Below are positions 8,089-16,083 of a DNA stretch of 64,000 nucleotides, in pieces. Position 1 is the first letter of the stretch; each line of letters opens with the position of its first letter. Location of the stretch: the NCBI RefSeq assembly GCF_046097065.1, contig NZ_CP175563.1:1240001-1304000 (forward strand). The letters are read 5' to 3'. The position numbers and the translations under genes are program-made. The notes under the pieces are model-generated. The model was not told the origin of the DNA and did not search any database. It saw only the letters and a list, made by a program, of their open reading frames with translations. This stretch comes from Syntrophus buswellii. Lineage in GTDB: Bacteria > Desulfobacterota > Syntrophia > Syntrophales > Syntrophaceae.

Positions 8089-8499
8089 TTTCCCTTTCTC
8101 CTAATTCTTGGCTATCGTTCTTTTTTCGGACGCGACGGAAACATCACATCCTCGCACGTCGTTTCCGCTTACAAAAATGGACCGGCAAATCCGGAAAACG
8201 AAAGCCACCTTTTGAGGGAAAAAGGGTGCCCATCGGAAACAGGGTGACAGGACTTGTCACGATCTCATCTAAGGTGAAGTTTATCACAATCTCGATTTCT
8301 TTTTCTATTACAGTCTGACGGTTATTCCAATAAGGGGAAAGCCTTATTACCTGGGAAAAAATTACTGAAATTGGATTCAACCAATGGATGAGTAAAACAC
8401 TAAGGCGGCATCTCGCAAGTTTCGGGCTAAGAACTTATTGTAACGATTGAGATAAAATGCTATATTCGCTCTTATTTTTCCAGGCAGGTTTTTCATTTT
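8089..8499. other. Divergent intergenic region, 411 bp
   Basis: This AT-richer spacer separates the response regulator (minus) from the Nudix gene (plus). It holds the regulator's Shine-Dalgarno and a good extended -10 promoter for the Nudix gene (8438-8466). I found no gene in it. Confidence 0.5.
8438..8466 (+). promoter_or_regulatory. Sigma-70 promoter of the Nudix gene, extended -10
   Basis: TTGTAA (8438-8443) and TATATT (8461-8466) are separated by 17 bases, and a TG one base before the -10 box makes it an extended -10. It lies 33 bases before the ATG of the Nudix gene. Confidence 0.6.
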
Positions 8500-8928
8500 A
8501 TGGCGAAACGCGAATATCCGGATTCTCCTCGTGTGGGTGTTGGCGCCGTTGTCGTCAAGGACGGCAGAATTCTCCTTGTACAGCGCGCCGCGGAGCCGAA
8601 CAGGGGGTTGTGGGCCATCCCGGGAGGCTCCCTGGAGTTGGGAGAAACCTTGAAGGAAGGAGCGGAGCGGGAAGTCCTCGAAGAAACGGGAATTGTCGTT
8701 CATGCAAGGCATCCCGTCTATGCCTTCGACTTCTTCGAAAAGGACCGTGAGGGAAAGATCCGTTTTCACTTCGTCATTGTGGATCTGCTGGCCGATTACG
8801 TCCGCGGCGATCTGAAGGCCGCCGACGACGCCCTTGACGTCCGGTGGCTTTCTCCTGCGGACCTGGAAACGGTCGATTTGTCAGCCAGTACGGTCAGAAT
8901 TCTCCGGCACATCAAATTTCACGGGTAG
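8500..8928 (+). CDS. Nudix hydrolase
   Basis: The 142-residue protein contains a complete Nudix box, GGSLELGETLKEGAEREV followed by LEETGI (about residues 43-66), matching GX5EX7REUXEEXGU, with all metal-binding glutamates present. The N-terminal strand RVGVGAVVVKDGRILLVQRA and the RGLWAIPGG lead-in are typical of the ADP-ribose/NADH pyrophosphatase-like branch. It should cleave a nucleoside diphosphate linked to another moiety; the exact substrate is unknown. A promoter lies directly upstream, while the ribosome-binding site is weak. Confidence 0.9.
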   Translation: MAKREYPDSPRVGVGAVVVKDGRILLVQRAAEPNRGLWAIPGGSLELGETLKEGAEREVLEETGIVVHARHPVYAFDFFEKDREGKIRFHFVIVDLLADYVRGDLKAADDALDVRWLSPADLETVDLSASTVRILRHIKFHG

Positions 8929-9035
8929 TGTGTTTTTGTAAGGATCGGAACAGGCGCGGCGGAATCGTGGCTGTGGTCTGCCGTTTTTGATCATCATCCG
9001 TATTTTGAGAACGATGTCAGGAGGTGGCGAACGTC

Positions 9036-9782
9036 ATGAAAGTCATTTATCATGATGATTTTTGTCAATGCTACACGACGGATCCGGCAGCCGCTCACGG
9101 GAGAATGGAAGCCGTTGTGAAGGCGATCAGCGGCCGGGTCGACTTCATTCAGGCAAAGCCTGCAGGGGAGTCGGATATTTCCGATGTTCACACCGAGTCT
9201 CATATCGCTCTGGTTGAACGGGAGGGGCTCTATGACATCGCCGCGCTCGCTGCCGGCGGGGCCATCATGGCCGCCGAAATCGGGATGAGCGAGCCGGCCT
9301 TTGCACTGATCCGTCCCCCCGGCCACCATGCATCCGCTGGAAGCGCCTGGGGCTTCTGTTATTTCAACAACATGGCCATCGCCCTGGAGAGGTTGAAGAG
9401 GGAGCGGAAAATCGTCAAGGCCTTTCTTTTGGACTTCGACCTCCATTTCGGAGATGGCACGGTCAACATCATGGAAAGAAAAGGCTATGTCACCATTCAC
9501 AACCCTTCCTCCTCTGACAGGAACGAGTATCTCCGGGGCATCGAGAGGGGCCTTTCTTCCGCGTCTTTCGACATCATCGGCGTTTCCGCCGGATTCGACA
9601 ACCATAAGGAAGACTGGGGCGGGCTTCTGACGACGGAGGATTATAAAACCATCGGGCACATGGTCTGGGAGACTGGGCAGAAGAAGCGATGCGGATGCTT
9701 TGCCGTTCTTGAAGGGGGGTACAACCACCGGGTTCTGGGTGAAAATGTCCTGGCGTTTCTTGAAGGAATGGAGGGGGGCTGA
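9036..9782 (+). CDS. Histone-deacetylase-family (AcuC/HdaH-like) deacetylase
   Basis: The protein has 248 residues from the ATG at 9036, which is served by AGGAGGTG 9 bases upstream; a GTG at 9024 would overlap that site. It belongs to the zinc-dependent arginase/deacetylase fold. Visible are the active-site pair in RPPGHHA (about 92-98), the zinc ligands in DFDLHFGDGT (about 133-142) and AGFDNHKEDWGG (about 188-199), and the catalytic-tyrosine loop LEGGYN. Compared with the usual DWDVHHGNGT the second histidine is phenylalanine, but the Asp-x-His zinc ligands are intact. It may deacylate proteins or small molecules such as polyamines. It converges on mnmE with 12 bases between. Confidence 0.88.
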   Translation: MKVIYHDDFCQCYTTDPAAAHGRMEAVVKAISGRVDFIQAKPAGESDISDVHTESHIALVEREGLYDIAALAAGGAIMAAEIGMSEPAFALIRPPGHHASAGSAWGFCYFNNMAIALERLKRERKIVKAFLLDFDLHFGDGTVNIMERKGYVTIHNPSSSDRNEYLRGIERGLSSASFDIIGVSAGFDNHKEDWGGLLTTEDYKTIGHMVWETGQKKRCGCFAVLEGGYNHRVLGENVLAFLEGMEGG

Positions 9783-9794
9783 AGTGTTTCCCCT

Positions 9795-11171
9795 TTATTT
9801 CCCGATGCAGAAGGTCGTGAAGATGCGGTCCAGGATCTGTTCCGTGGCCGTTTCCCCGCCGATTTCACCCAGGGCTTCCAGGGCATCCCGGATGTCCAGT
9901 GCGGCAAACTCCGGGGATAAGCCCTCCCGGAGACCGGCGAGGGTCTGGTCTACAAATTGGAGGGTCCTCTCCAGGGCCATTTTCTGCCTCAGGCTGGAAA
10001 TCACGATTTCCCCGTCCTGAATTCCAGCCCTTTCCATGACCAACCGGCTGATTTCCTCTTTCAGGACCGGAATACCTTCTCCAAATTTGGCGGATATCCA
10101 GATCGGAGTCGTTCCCTGGAGCGCGTCGGAAATCTCCTCCTCTTCCAGGCGATGATCCAGGTCGGTTTTATTGATGACCGGCAGAACCCTGCAATCCGCA
10201 AGCCGCGTCAGGATCCCCCTGTCTTCGTCCGTCAGTGGGCGGCTGCCGTCGAAAAGGAGGATGACGCCATCGGCGTCGGCCAGTTTTTCCCAGACCTTCT
10301 GAATCCCCTTTTGCTCGATGATATCCTCCGTGGGATGGATGCCGGCGGTGTCGGTAAGCCGGATCGACATCCCCCGGATGTTCACCGCCTCCTCGATAAA
10401 ATCGCGGGTCGTCCCCGGTATCGGAGTGACAATGGCCCTCTCCTCCTCCAGAAGCACGTTCAGCAGACTTGATTTTCCCGTATTGGGCTTGCCGGCGATG
10501 ACCACCGAGGCGCCATGGCGGTCGATTTTGCCCTGTTCATAGCTCCGCAGCAGGGCGGCAAGATCTTCGGAAAGGGATTGGAGCTGCGAAGAGACTTCCG
10601 AAGAGGATTGGGATGCCACATCCTCGGAAAAATCGATCTCAGTTTCCAGCCGGGCCAGAATATCGATCAGCTTCTCCCGCAGAACATCGATTTTTCCCTT
10701 CAATTTCCCTTTCAGTTGCGAGACGGCCGTTTCCAGGCCCCGGGACGTCCGGGCGGAGATCATGTCGCCAATGGCTTCCGCCTGGGTCAGATCAATCCTG
10801 TCGTGAAGAAAGGCCCGCCGGGTAAATTCTCCTGGTTCGGCAAGGCGGGCTCCGGCCTTGAGCACGGACGAGAGGACGGATTCAAGAATCAGGATGCCCC
10901 CATGGCAGAATATCTCCAGGGTGTCCTCACCGGAGAAGGAGTGCGGTCCCTTCATCAGGGTGATCAGGACCTCGTCCAGGGCCCGCCCTGTTTCCGGGCA
11001 GACGAGATCTCCATGATAAAGGCGTCGCGGCTGAAAGATGACAAGAGGATGGGAGGGCTGAAAAAGACGGAGCAGGATGTTTTCCGCCTCGGGCCCACTG
11101 ATCCGGATGATGCCGATCCCGCCGCTGCCGGCGGGCGTGGCAATGGCGGCTATGGTGTCGTCTGTCGGCAT
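9795..11171 (-). CDS. mnmE: tRNA uridine-5-carboxymethylaminomethyl modification GTPase MnmE (TrmE)
   Basis: The 458-residue protein is full length. The N-terminal folate-binding domain begins DTIAAIATPAGSGGIGIIRI and contains EPGEFTRRAFLHDRIDL. The G domain carries GKPNTGKSSLLN (G1), a G2 threonine in PGTTRD, DTAGI (G3) and NKTD (G4). The C-terminus is FCIGK, with the family's catalytic cysteine. With MnmG it modifies the wobble uridine of several tRNAs in the cytoplasm; mnmG is not in the window. It is the last gene of the rpmH-rnpA-yidD-yidC-khpB-mnmE cluster. Confidence 0.97.
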   Translation of the reverse strand: MPTDDTIAAIATPAGSGGIGIIRISGPEAENILLRLFQPSHPLVIFQPRRLYHGDLVCPETGRALDEVLITLMKGPHSFSGEDTLEIFCHGGILILESVLSSVLKAGARLAEPGEFTRRAFLHDRIDLTQAEAIGDMISARTSRGLETAVSQLKGKLKGKIDVLREKLIDILARLETEIDFSEDVASQSSSEVSSQLQSLSEDLAALLRSYEQGKIDRHGASVVIAGKPNTGKSSLLNVLLEEERAIVTPIPGTTRDFIEEAVNIRGMSIRLTDTAGIHPTEDIIEQKGIQKVWEKLADADGVILLFDGSRPLTDEDRGILTRLADCRVLPVINKTDLDHRLEEEEISDALQGTTPIWISAKFGEGIPVLKEEISRLVMERAGIQDGEIVISSLRQKMALERTLQFVDQTLAGLREGLSPEFAALDIRDALEALGEIGGETATEQILDRIFTTFCIGK

Positions 11172-11209
11172 GGCGGCATTCAGGCGTAACTAAGGGAACG
11201 GTTTCCCGT

Positions 11210-12025
11210 TTATGTCCGTGGTTCCCGGTTGGCGATCCTTGCCGGAAGAATCACGATTTTGCGGTATTCACCCTCGCCCCTGCTCTTGGTGACGATGGTG
11301 TCGTCATTCTGAAGCGCCAGGTGAATGATCCGGCGGTCGTGGGCGTTCATGTGGCCGACGGTGACCGGCTTTCTTGTCTTCCGGACCTTTTCGGCAAATT
11401 CCCTGGCCAGGGCGTTGAGAGAGTCCTCCCGCCGCTGCCGGTAGGATTCCGTGTCCACGATGATCAATTTGCGTTCATCACGGATTTTCGTGGCCGCCTT
11501 GTTGACGATGTACTGGATGGCATCCAGATTCTGCCCCCGCTTGCCGATGAGAAGGCCGCCCCCGTCGCCGTTGATGGTGAGAACGATCGTATCCGGGGTC
11601 TCTTCGACGCTCACGGTGAAGTCAAGATGCATCCTCTGCAGGACGCCCTCCAGGATGCTCTTCGCCCTCTGTGCCAGCGGTTCATGCTCTTCCTTTCCCG
11701 CGGGGGCTTCGGAAACTTCCGGGGCTGGAGAGACGGCGGGAGCTGGTTCGGGCGCAGGCGCAGGCGTAGTCGCCGACGGTTCTTCGCGGACAGGGGGTGC
11801 AGGCTCCGCCTCTTCCTTTAAAAGTTCAAAGGGCGCGTCCAGGTCAATGTCAAGAGACAATCTGCTGGCCTTGATCTTCGCCTTTTTGGAGCCCAGCCCG
11901 AGGAATCCGGATGAACCTTCCGATATGATTTCAATATTCAGTTTTTCTCGAGAGACGTTAAATTCCCCGCAGGCCTTCTCGATGGCTTCATCAATGGTCT
12001 TGGCTTCAATTTCAATGGTATCCAT
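11210..12025 (-). CDS. khpB: KhpB/Jag RNA-binding protein (Jag-N, KH and R3H domains)
   Basis: The 271-residue protein starts with a Jag-N domain (about 1-50, IEIEAKTIDEAIEKAC, then GFLGLGSKKAKI). A Pro/Ala/Glu-rich linker follows (about 75-120), then a KH domain with GLLIGKRGQNLDAIQYIVNK (about 160-180) and a C-terminal R3H domain with MNAHDRRIIHLAL. It binds RNA and in other bacteria acts with KhpA in post-transcriptional control of cell envelope genes. It sits 20 bases after yidC, its conserved neighbour. Confidence 0.95.
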   Translation of the reverse strand: MDTIEIEAKTIDEAIEKACGEFNVSREKLNIEIISEGSSGFLGLGSKKAKIKASRLSLDIDLDAPFELLKEEAEPAPPVREEPSATTPAPAPEPAPAVSPAPEVSEAPAGKEEHEPLAQRAKSILEGVLQRMHLDFTVSVEETPDTIVLTINGDGGGLLIGKRGQNLDAIQYIVNKAATKIRDERKLIIVDTESYRQRREDSLNALAREFAEKVRKTRKPVTVGHMNAHDRRIIHLALQNDDTIVTKSRGEGEYRKIVILPARIANREPRT

Positions 12026-12045
12026 GTTCGTACCCTAACTTTTGG

Positions 12046-13686
12046 TTATGCTCGTTTATTGATGTAGTATTGTTGTCCGATGCTGAGGATGTTGTTGAAC
12101 AGCCAGTAGATGACGAGTCCGGACGGGAAGTTCAGAAACAGGAAGGTGAAGATGACCGGCATCCAGAGCATGATCTTCGCCTGGGTGGGATCGCCAGAGA
12201 CAGGCGTCATTTTCTGTTGAATGAACATCGTGGCCCCCATGATTAAAGGCGTGATGTAATAGGGATCTTTTTCGGACAGATCCTGAATCCACCAGAAAAA
12301 GGGAGAGTGGCGCAGTTCGATGGCGTAAAGAAGGGTCTTGTAAAGGCCGAAAAAGACGGGGATCTGGATGATCATCGGCAGGCACCCGCCCATGGGATTG
12401 ACTTTGTAGGCCTTGTAAAGGGCCATGGTCTCCTGGCTCAGCCTCTGCTTGTCGTTCTTGTACTTTTCCCTCAGCTCCAGCATTTTCGGCTGAAGTTTCT
12501 GCATTTCCTTCATGGACTTGTAACTCTTGTTTCCCAAGGGCCAGAAGAGGATTTTGATCAGGATCGTCAGGATGATGATGGCGATGCCGTAGTTGTGGAC
12601 GTAGGAGTAAAGAAATTTCAGGCACAGCAGAAGCGGCATGGCCAGCCATTTCATCCATGAGCCGAAATCGATGGCGTTCTCAAGGTCGGTTCCCAGGGTC
12701 TTGAGGATATTGTAATCCTTGGGTCCCAGGAAGAGCGTGTAGCCGAAAAATCCCGCCTGACCGGGGGGTATGATGTTTTTCGGCCCCTTCAGGCCCGTGG
12801 AAACCATGTTGCTGCTTCCCTTGGAGAGCATCATGCTCGTCAGGGAAGGGTTCTGGGGGATCATGGCGGCAAGGAAGTATTTGCTTTCGAAGCCGCCCCA
12901 GGAGACATCCGGGCCCAGGAGTTTGGATGCCTCCATTTTCTTCACGTTTTCCCGTTCGACGCTCTTGCCCACGTAGGATACCGGGCCGGTGTGCCCGTAG
13001 CTGTCCTCCTTGGCTTCCGGATCGACATACTGGTTCCAGAAGAGGGCGATTTCCTGGCTCAAGGGGACACTGGAAAGGTTGTAGGCGCGGATTTCCAGCT
13101 CGATGGCGTACTTCCGGGGATGAAAAGTATAAATCTTTTCAATCTTGATCTTGCCGGGCCAGGTTTGAACAAAGGTCAAACGGCGGGGCTCCGAGGCCGA
13201 CTTCAGATCCAGGGCGACGGTATCGGCCGAAAAAAGCGAGGACGGGGAAACGTCAATGCTGGAAGCCGGAAAGGAAATGCTCAACGGGTAGGGCATGCCC
13301 TCCTTGACGTCAACCAGTTCAATCCGTTTTGAACCGGCATCGATGGTTTCGCGGTAGTTCTTCAGGGAAAAGGATTTAAGCGCCCCTCCCCTGGTGGTGA
13401 ATACGGCATTGTACAAAGGGGTATCGACGGAAACTTCCCGCTCCTTCTCCTCGCTGTTCGGGGCGAGAGGCGCGTCCTTCCGGGCGGAAGGATCGCCGGA
13501 TTCCGGTAGGGTGCTGACGGTCGCTCGGGGCGTAACCGTGGATTCCGGCTGGACAACAGCCGTTGCGCCGTTCTCCTGGGTGGGGGGCTGAGATTTTGAG
13601 GGCTGCACCGGTTTGTAGAAAAATATCTGATAGAGCAAAAGTACCGCCGCGGAAAGGACGAGGGCCAGTACCGCCTTTTTGTCCAT
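12046..13686 (-). CDS. yidC: Membrane protein insertase YidC
   Basis: The 546-residue protein has the Gram-negative layout: an N-terminal membrane anchor (AVLALVLSAAVLLLYQIFFY), a low-complexity linker, a large periplasmic beta-supersandwich domain (about 85-330) and a C-terminal 60KD_IMP insertase domain. The latter has YGIAIIILTILIKILFWPLG, a charged cytoplasmic loop (MKEMQKLQPKM) and the last membrane segments ending GQQYYINKRA. It inserts and folds inner-membrane proteins alone or with SecYEG. GGAGG lies 6 bases before the ATG. Confidence 0.97.
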   Translation of the reverse strand: MDKKAVLALVLSAAVLLLYQIFFYKPVQPSKSQPPTQENGATAVVQPESTVTPRATVSTLPESGDPSARKDAPLAPNSEEKEREVSVDTPLYNAVFTTRGGALKSFSLKNYRETIDAGSKRIELVDVKEGMPYPLSISFPASSIDVSPSSLFSADTVALDLKSASEPRRLTFVQTWPGKIKIEKIYTFHPRKYAIELEIRAYNLSSVPLSQEIALFWNQYVDPEAKEDSYGHTGPVSYVGKSVERENVKKMEASKLLGPDVSWGGFESKYFLAAMIPQNPSLTSMMLSKGSSNMVSTGLKGPKNIIPPGQAGFFGYTLFLGPKDYNILKTLGTDLENAIDFGSWMKWLAMPLLLCLKFLYSYVHNYGIAIIILTILIKILFWPLGNKSYKSMKEMQKLQPKMLELREKYKNDKQRLSQETMALYKAYKVNPMGGCLPMIIQIPVFFGLYKTLLYAIELRHSPFFWWIQDLSEKDPYYITPLIMGATMFIQQKMTPVSGDPTQAKIMLWMPVIFTFLFLNFPSGLVIYWLFNNILSIGQQYYINKRA

Positions 13687-13741
13687 TAAGAACCTCCGTG
13701 AATTTCGTAGTTACGGTATGCCGGCATGTCCCGGCCGCTTT

Positions 13742-13966
13742 TTAACGAACCGGGTCGTAGCCGCCCGGGTGGAATGGATGGCATTTAAGCAGGCGGCGCA
13801 GCGCAAGCCAGGAACCTTTCAGGGGACCATGTCTCCGAAGCGCGAGAACCGCATATTCGGAACAGGATGGATAAAAACGGCAACAGGGGGCAAACAGGGG
13901 GGATATCAATACCTGATACATGCAGATCAGGAAAATAAAGATCTTTGTGAAAAATTTCCTGGTCAT
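13742..13966 (-). CDS. yidD: Membrane protein insertion efficiency factor YidD
   Basis: The 74-residue protein shows the full family signature: a membrane-associated N-terminal helix, YQVLISPLFAPCCRFYPSCS with its three cysteines, YAVLALRRHGPLKGSWLALRR and the closing HPGGYDPV. It helps YidC-dependent insertion at the inner membrane. Its ATG overlaps the rnpA stop by 4 bases, so the two are translationally coupled. Confidence 0.95.
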   Translation of the reverse strand: MTRKFFTKIFIFLICMYQVLISPLFAPCCRFYPSCSEYAVLALRRHGPLKGSWLALRRLLKCHPFHPGGYDPVR

Positions 13967-14325
13967 TCTTGAGGAACATTCCGAGGTTTTTCTGTCAGCA
14001 ATACACCCAGCTCCCTGCAGACGTCAGCATAATTCATTGACGATGTATTACCCTTGGCAATGATAACGATATCCTGAGAAGATGCTTTAAACCTGTCTTT
14101 ATTCAGTCTGAAAAATTCTCGAATCAGCCGCTTGATTCTGTTTCTTGTGACGGCATTGCCGATCTTCTTGGTTGCAGCGATTCCAAGCCTTGGAATTCCC
14201 AGTTCATTACCGGAGACAACGATGGTGAAATGCTTTGAATAACTCCGCCTTCCACGCTGATAGATCTGAAGATATCTTTTCCTCTTCCTGATCCGCTCGT
14301 TTCTTTTCAGGGTCAGCTTTTTCAT
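13963..14325 (-). CDS. rnpA: Ribonuclease P protein component
   Basis: From the ATG at 14325 the protein has 120 residues. It begins with a basic region, RNERIRKRKRYLQIYQRGRR, and contains the RNA-binding signature RLGIAATKKIGNAVTRNRIK in which the RNR motif is intact, followed by RLIREFFRLN. It binds RNase P RNA for 5' maturation of tRNAs. An upstream in-frame ATG at 14346 would add seven residues and cannot be excluded, since neither start has a clear ribosome-binding site. Confidence 0.95.
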   Translation of the reverse strand: MKKLTLKRNERIRKRKRYLQIYQRGRRSYSKHFTIVVSGNELGIPRLGIAATKKIGNAVTRNRIKRLIREFFRLNKDRFKASSQDIVIIAKGNTSSMNYADVCRELGVLLTEKPRNVPQE

Positions 14326-14386
14326 CTGCCGCAGACCGGGTTCCATTCCTGGGCGTTCGCAGGCATTCCCTGTTTTCCCGGGAAGA

Positions 14387-14524
14387 TCAAACCGTCAGGC
14401 GTTTCCTGCCCTTGGCTCTTCTTCGGCTTAAAACAAGCCTGCCGCCCCGTGTGGACATCCGGGTGCGAAACCCGTGGGTCCTTTTTCTCTTCAGATTGCT
14501 TGTATTTCTTAAATTGATTTTCAT
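14387..14524 (-). CDS. rpmH: 50S ribosomal protein L34
   Basis: The ATG at 14524 gives a 45-residue protein, the usual L34 length, with SNLKRKRTHGFRTRMSTRGG and the C-terminal VLSRRRAKGRKRL. An in-frame upstream ATG would add 21 residues unlike L34 and is not chosen. The N-terminus MKINLRNT departs from the common MKRTYQPS. It is first in the cluster that continues with rnpA. Confidence 0.96.
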   Translation of the reverse strand: MKINLRNTSNLKRKRTHGFRTRMSTRGGRLVLSRRRAKGRKRLTV

Positions 14525-14562
14525 AAGTTCATCCCGTGAGCAAGTTTGTGAGCCCATCCATA

Positions 14563-14587
14563 AATCATAGAGGCGGTTGATTGTCAA
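14563..14587 (-). promoter_or_regulatory. Candidate promoter for rpmH
   Basis: A perfect -35 TTGACA is read on the minus strand (complement of 14582-14587) 58 bases before the L34 start. The best -10, TATGGA, is 19 bases downstream and matches only partly, so the -10 assignment is weak. Confidence 0.35.
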
Positions 14588-14703
14588 GATTAAAATCCCC
14601 AGCAGTATCCGGCTGTTTTTATATTGACAAACCAGCGCATAGTCTTCATTCTATAGCAGGCAGTTCAAGGCGGGGATGATGATCCCCTTGCGGGTGGTGC
14701 ACT

Positions 14704-16074
14704 ATGAGAAAAAGAACGACGAAACGGATTCGACTGCGGGAGTTGCTTTTCGTCGGAATCCTGGCGGCAGGAATAGGATGTCCGCCGCTTGTTTCCGGAG
14801 AACCCCGGGGAACCATCAGTCTGAAGGAGAGCATAGAGGAGGCTCTGAGGAAGAGCCCAACGCTCCATTCCGCCAGGGAGGGTGTGCAGGTGGCGGAATC
14901 GCAGCGCAGAGAGGCCTTCACCTCCTTTCTGCCGAGGTTCAGCACGTCCTACAGCTACAAACGCCTGAATGAAGCTCCCGAATTCACACTTCCCATCCTG
15001 ATACAGCTCGGCCTCACGCCGCTTGCAACGCAGTCCGGGACGAAGGACAACTACAACTGGGGGGTTGAAGTTCACCAGCCCCTCTTTGCCGGTGGGGGAA
15101 TCCTGGCAAACTACCAGGCGTACCGGACCAACCTGCAAGCCGTCCGCCAGGAGGAGCGGACCGCCGTTCTAGACCTGGTTCTGGAGGTCCAGACGGCCTA
15201 CCTGAATATCGTCAAGGCGGAAAAACTGCGGGAGGTGGCCCTGTCGTCCGTGGAGCGTCTCTCCGCCCATCGGGACATGACCCGGCATTTTTATGAAGTG
15301 GGCATGGTGCCGCGGAACGATCTCCTCTATGCCGAGGTGGAACTGGCCAACGGCCGGCAGGCGCTCCTCCGTGCTGAAAACGGTTTGGACATGGCGAAGG
15401 CGAAATTCAACACGCTGCTGAGGCGGAACATGGAATCGCCGGTGGCCGTCGAGGACATCCTGGCTTACCGGCCTTACGAAAAGGAATTCGGCGAATGCCT
15501 GAACACGGCCCTGGAAAGGAGAACGGAGATCAAAACCCATGCCCTCAGGGTGGAGCAGGCCCAGAAATCCGTCCAGCTGGCCAGGAGCGACTATTACCCG
15601 TCGGTCAATCTCGTGGGCAATTATTCCCGCTATGGAGACGAACCCGGGGTGTCGGGCAGCCGCTACCAGGACTCGGAAAGCTGGTATGTCATGGCCATGG
15701 CCAACTGGAACTTCTGGGAGTGGGGGAAAACGAAATACCGGGTGGACGCCAGTCTCAGCCGGGAACGCCAGGCGAGCGATGCGCTGGAGAACGTGCGTGA
15801 TGCCGTTTCCCTGGAGCTGAAAAACGCCTGGCTGTTTCTCAAGGAGGCGGAACAGCAGATATCGGTTACCCGGAAGGCCGTTGTTCAGGCTGAAGAAAAT
15901 TATCGGATCACTACGGAGCGATACCGGGAGCAGGTTTCCACCGCCACGGACGTGATCGACGCACAGGCCCTGCTGACACGGGCGAACTCGGACCATACCC
16001 GGGCTCTGAGCGACTACCTGATTTCTTTGGCCGGCCTGAAGCGGGCGATGGGAGCGGCGTACGATGAGGAGTAG
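14704..16074 (+). CDS. TolC-family outer-membrane efflux protein
   Basis: The 456-residue protein starts with a basic and hydrophobic signal region ending near VSGEP (about residue 33). Two OEP repeats follow, each a long coiled-coil hairpin: TISLKESIEEALRKSPTLHSARE opens the first, and the second opens near YEKEFGECLNTALERRTEI. LPRFSTSYSY and YYPSVNLVGNYS are the outer-membrane strands. Such trimers form the exit duct of type I secretion or RND/ABC efflux systems. No periplasmic adaptor or pump gene is adjacent; the next gene, 9 bases away, is a P-type ATPase. Confidence 0.88.
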   Translation: MRKRTTKRIRLRELLFVGILAAGIGCPPLVSGEPRGTISLKESIEEALRKSPTLHSAREGVQVAESQRREAFTSFLPRFSTSYSYKRLNEAPEFTLPILIQLGLTPLATQSGTKDNYNWGVEVHQPLFAGGGILANYQAYRTNLQAVRQEERTAVLDLVLEVQTAYLNIVKAEKLREVALSSVERLSAHRDMTRHFYEVGMVPRNDLLYAEVELANGRQALLRAENGLDMAKAKFNTLLRRNMESPVAVEDILAYRPYEKEFGECLNTALERRTEIKTHALRVEQAQKSVQLARSDYYPSVNLVGNYSRYGDEPGVSGSRYQDSESWYVMAMANWNFWEWGKTKYRVDASLSRERQASDALENVRDAVSLELKNAWLFLKEAEQQISVTRKAVVQAEENYRITTERYREQVSTATDVIDAQALLTRANSDHTRALSDYLISLAGLKRAMGAAYDEE

Positions 16075-16083
16075 GGGGAGGCG

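Noticed and set aside
14525..14703. Chromosomal origin next to rpmH
   Set aside because: The rpmH-rnpA-yidC-mnmE cluster often lies near oriC, but the 180 bases before rpmH show no cluster of DnaA boxes and no dnaA gene; a TolC gene is there instead.
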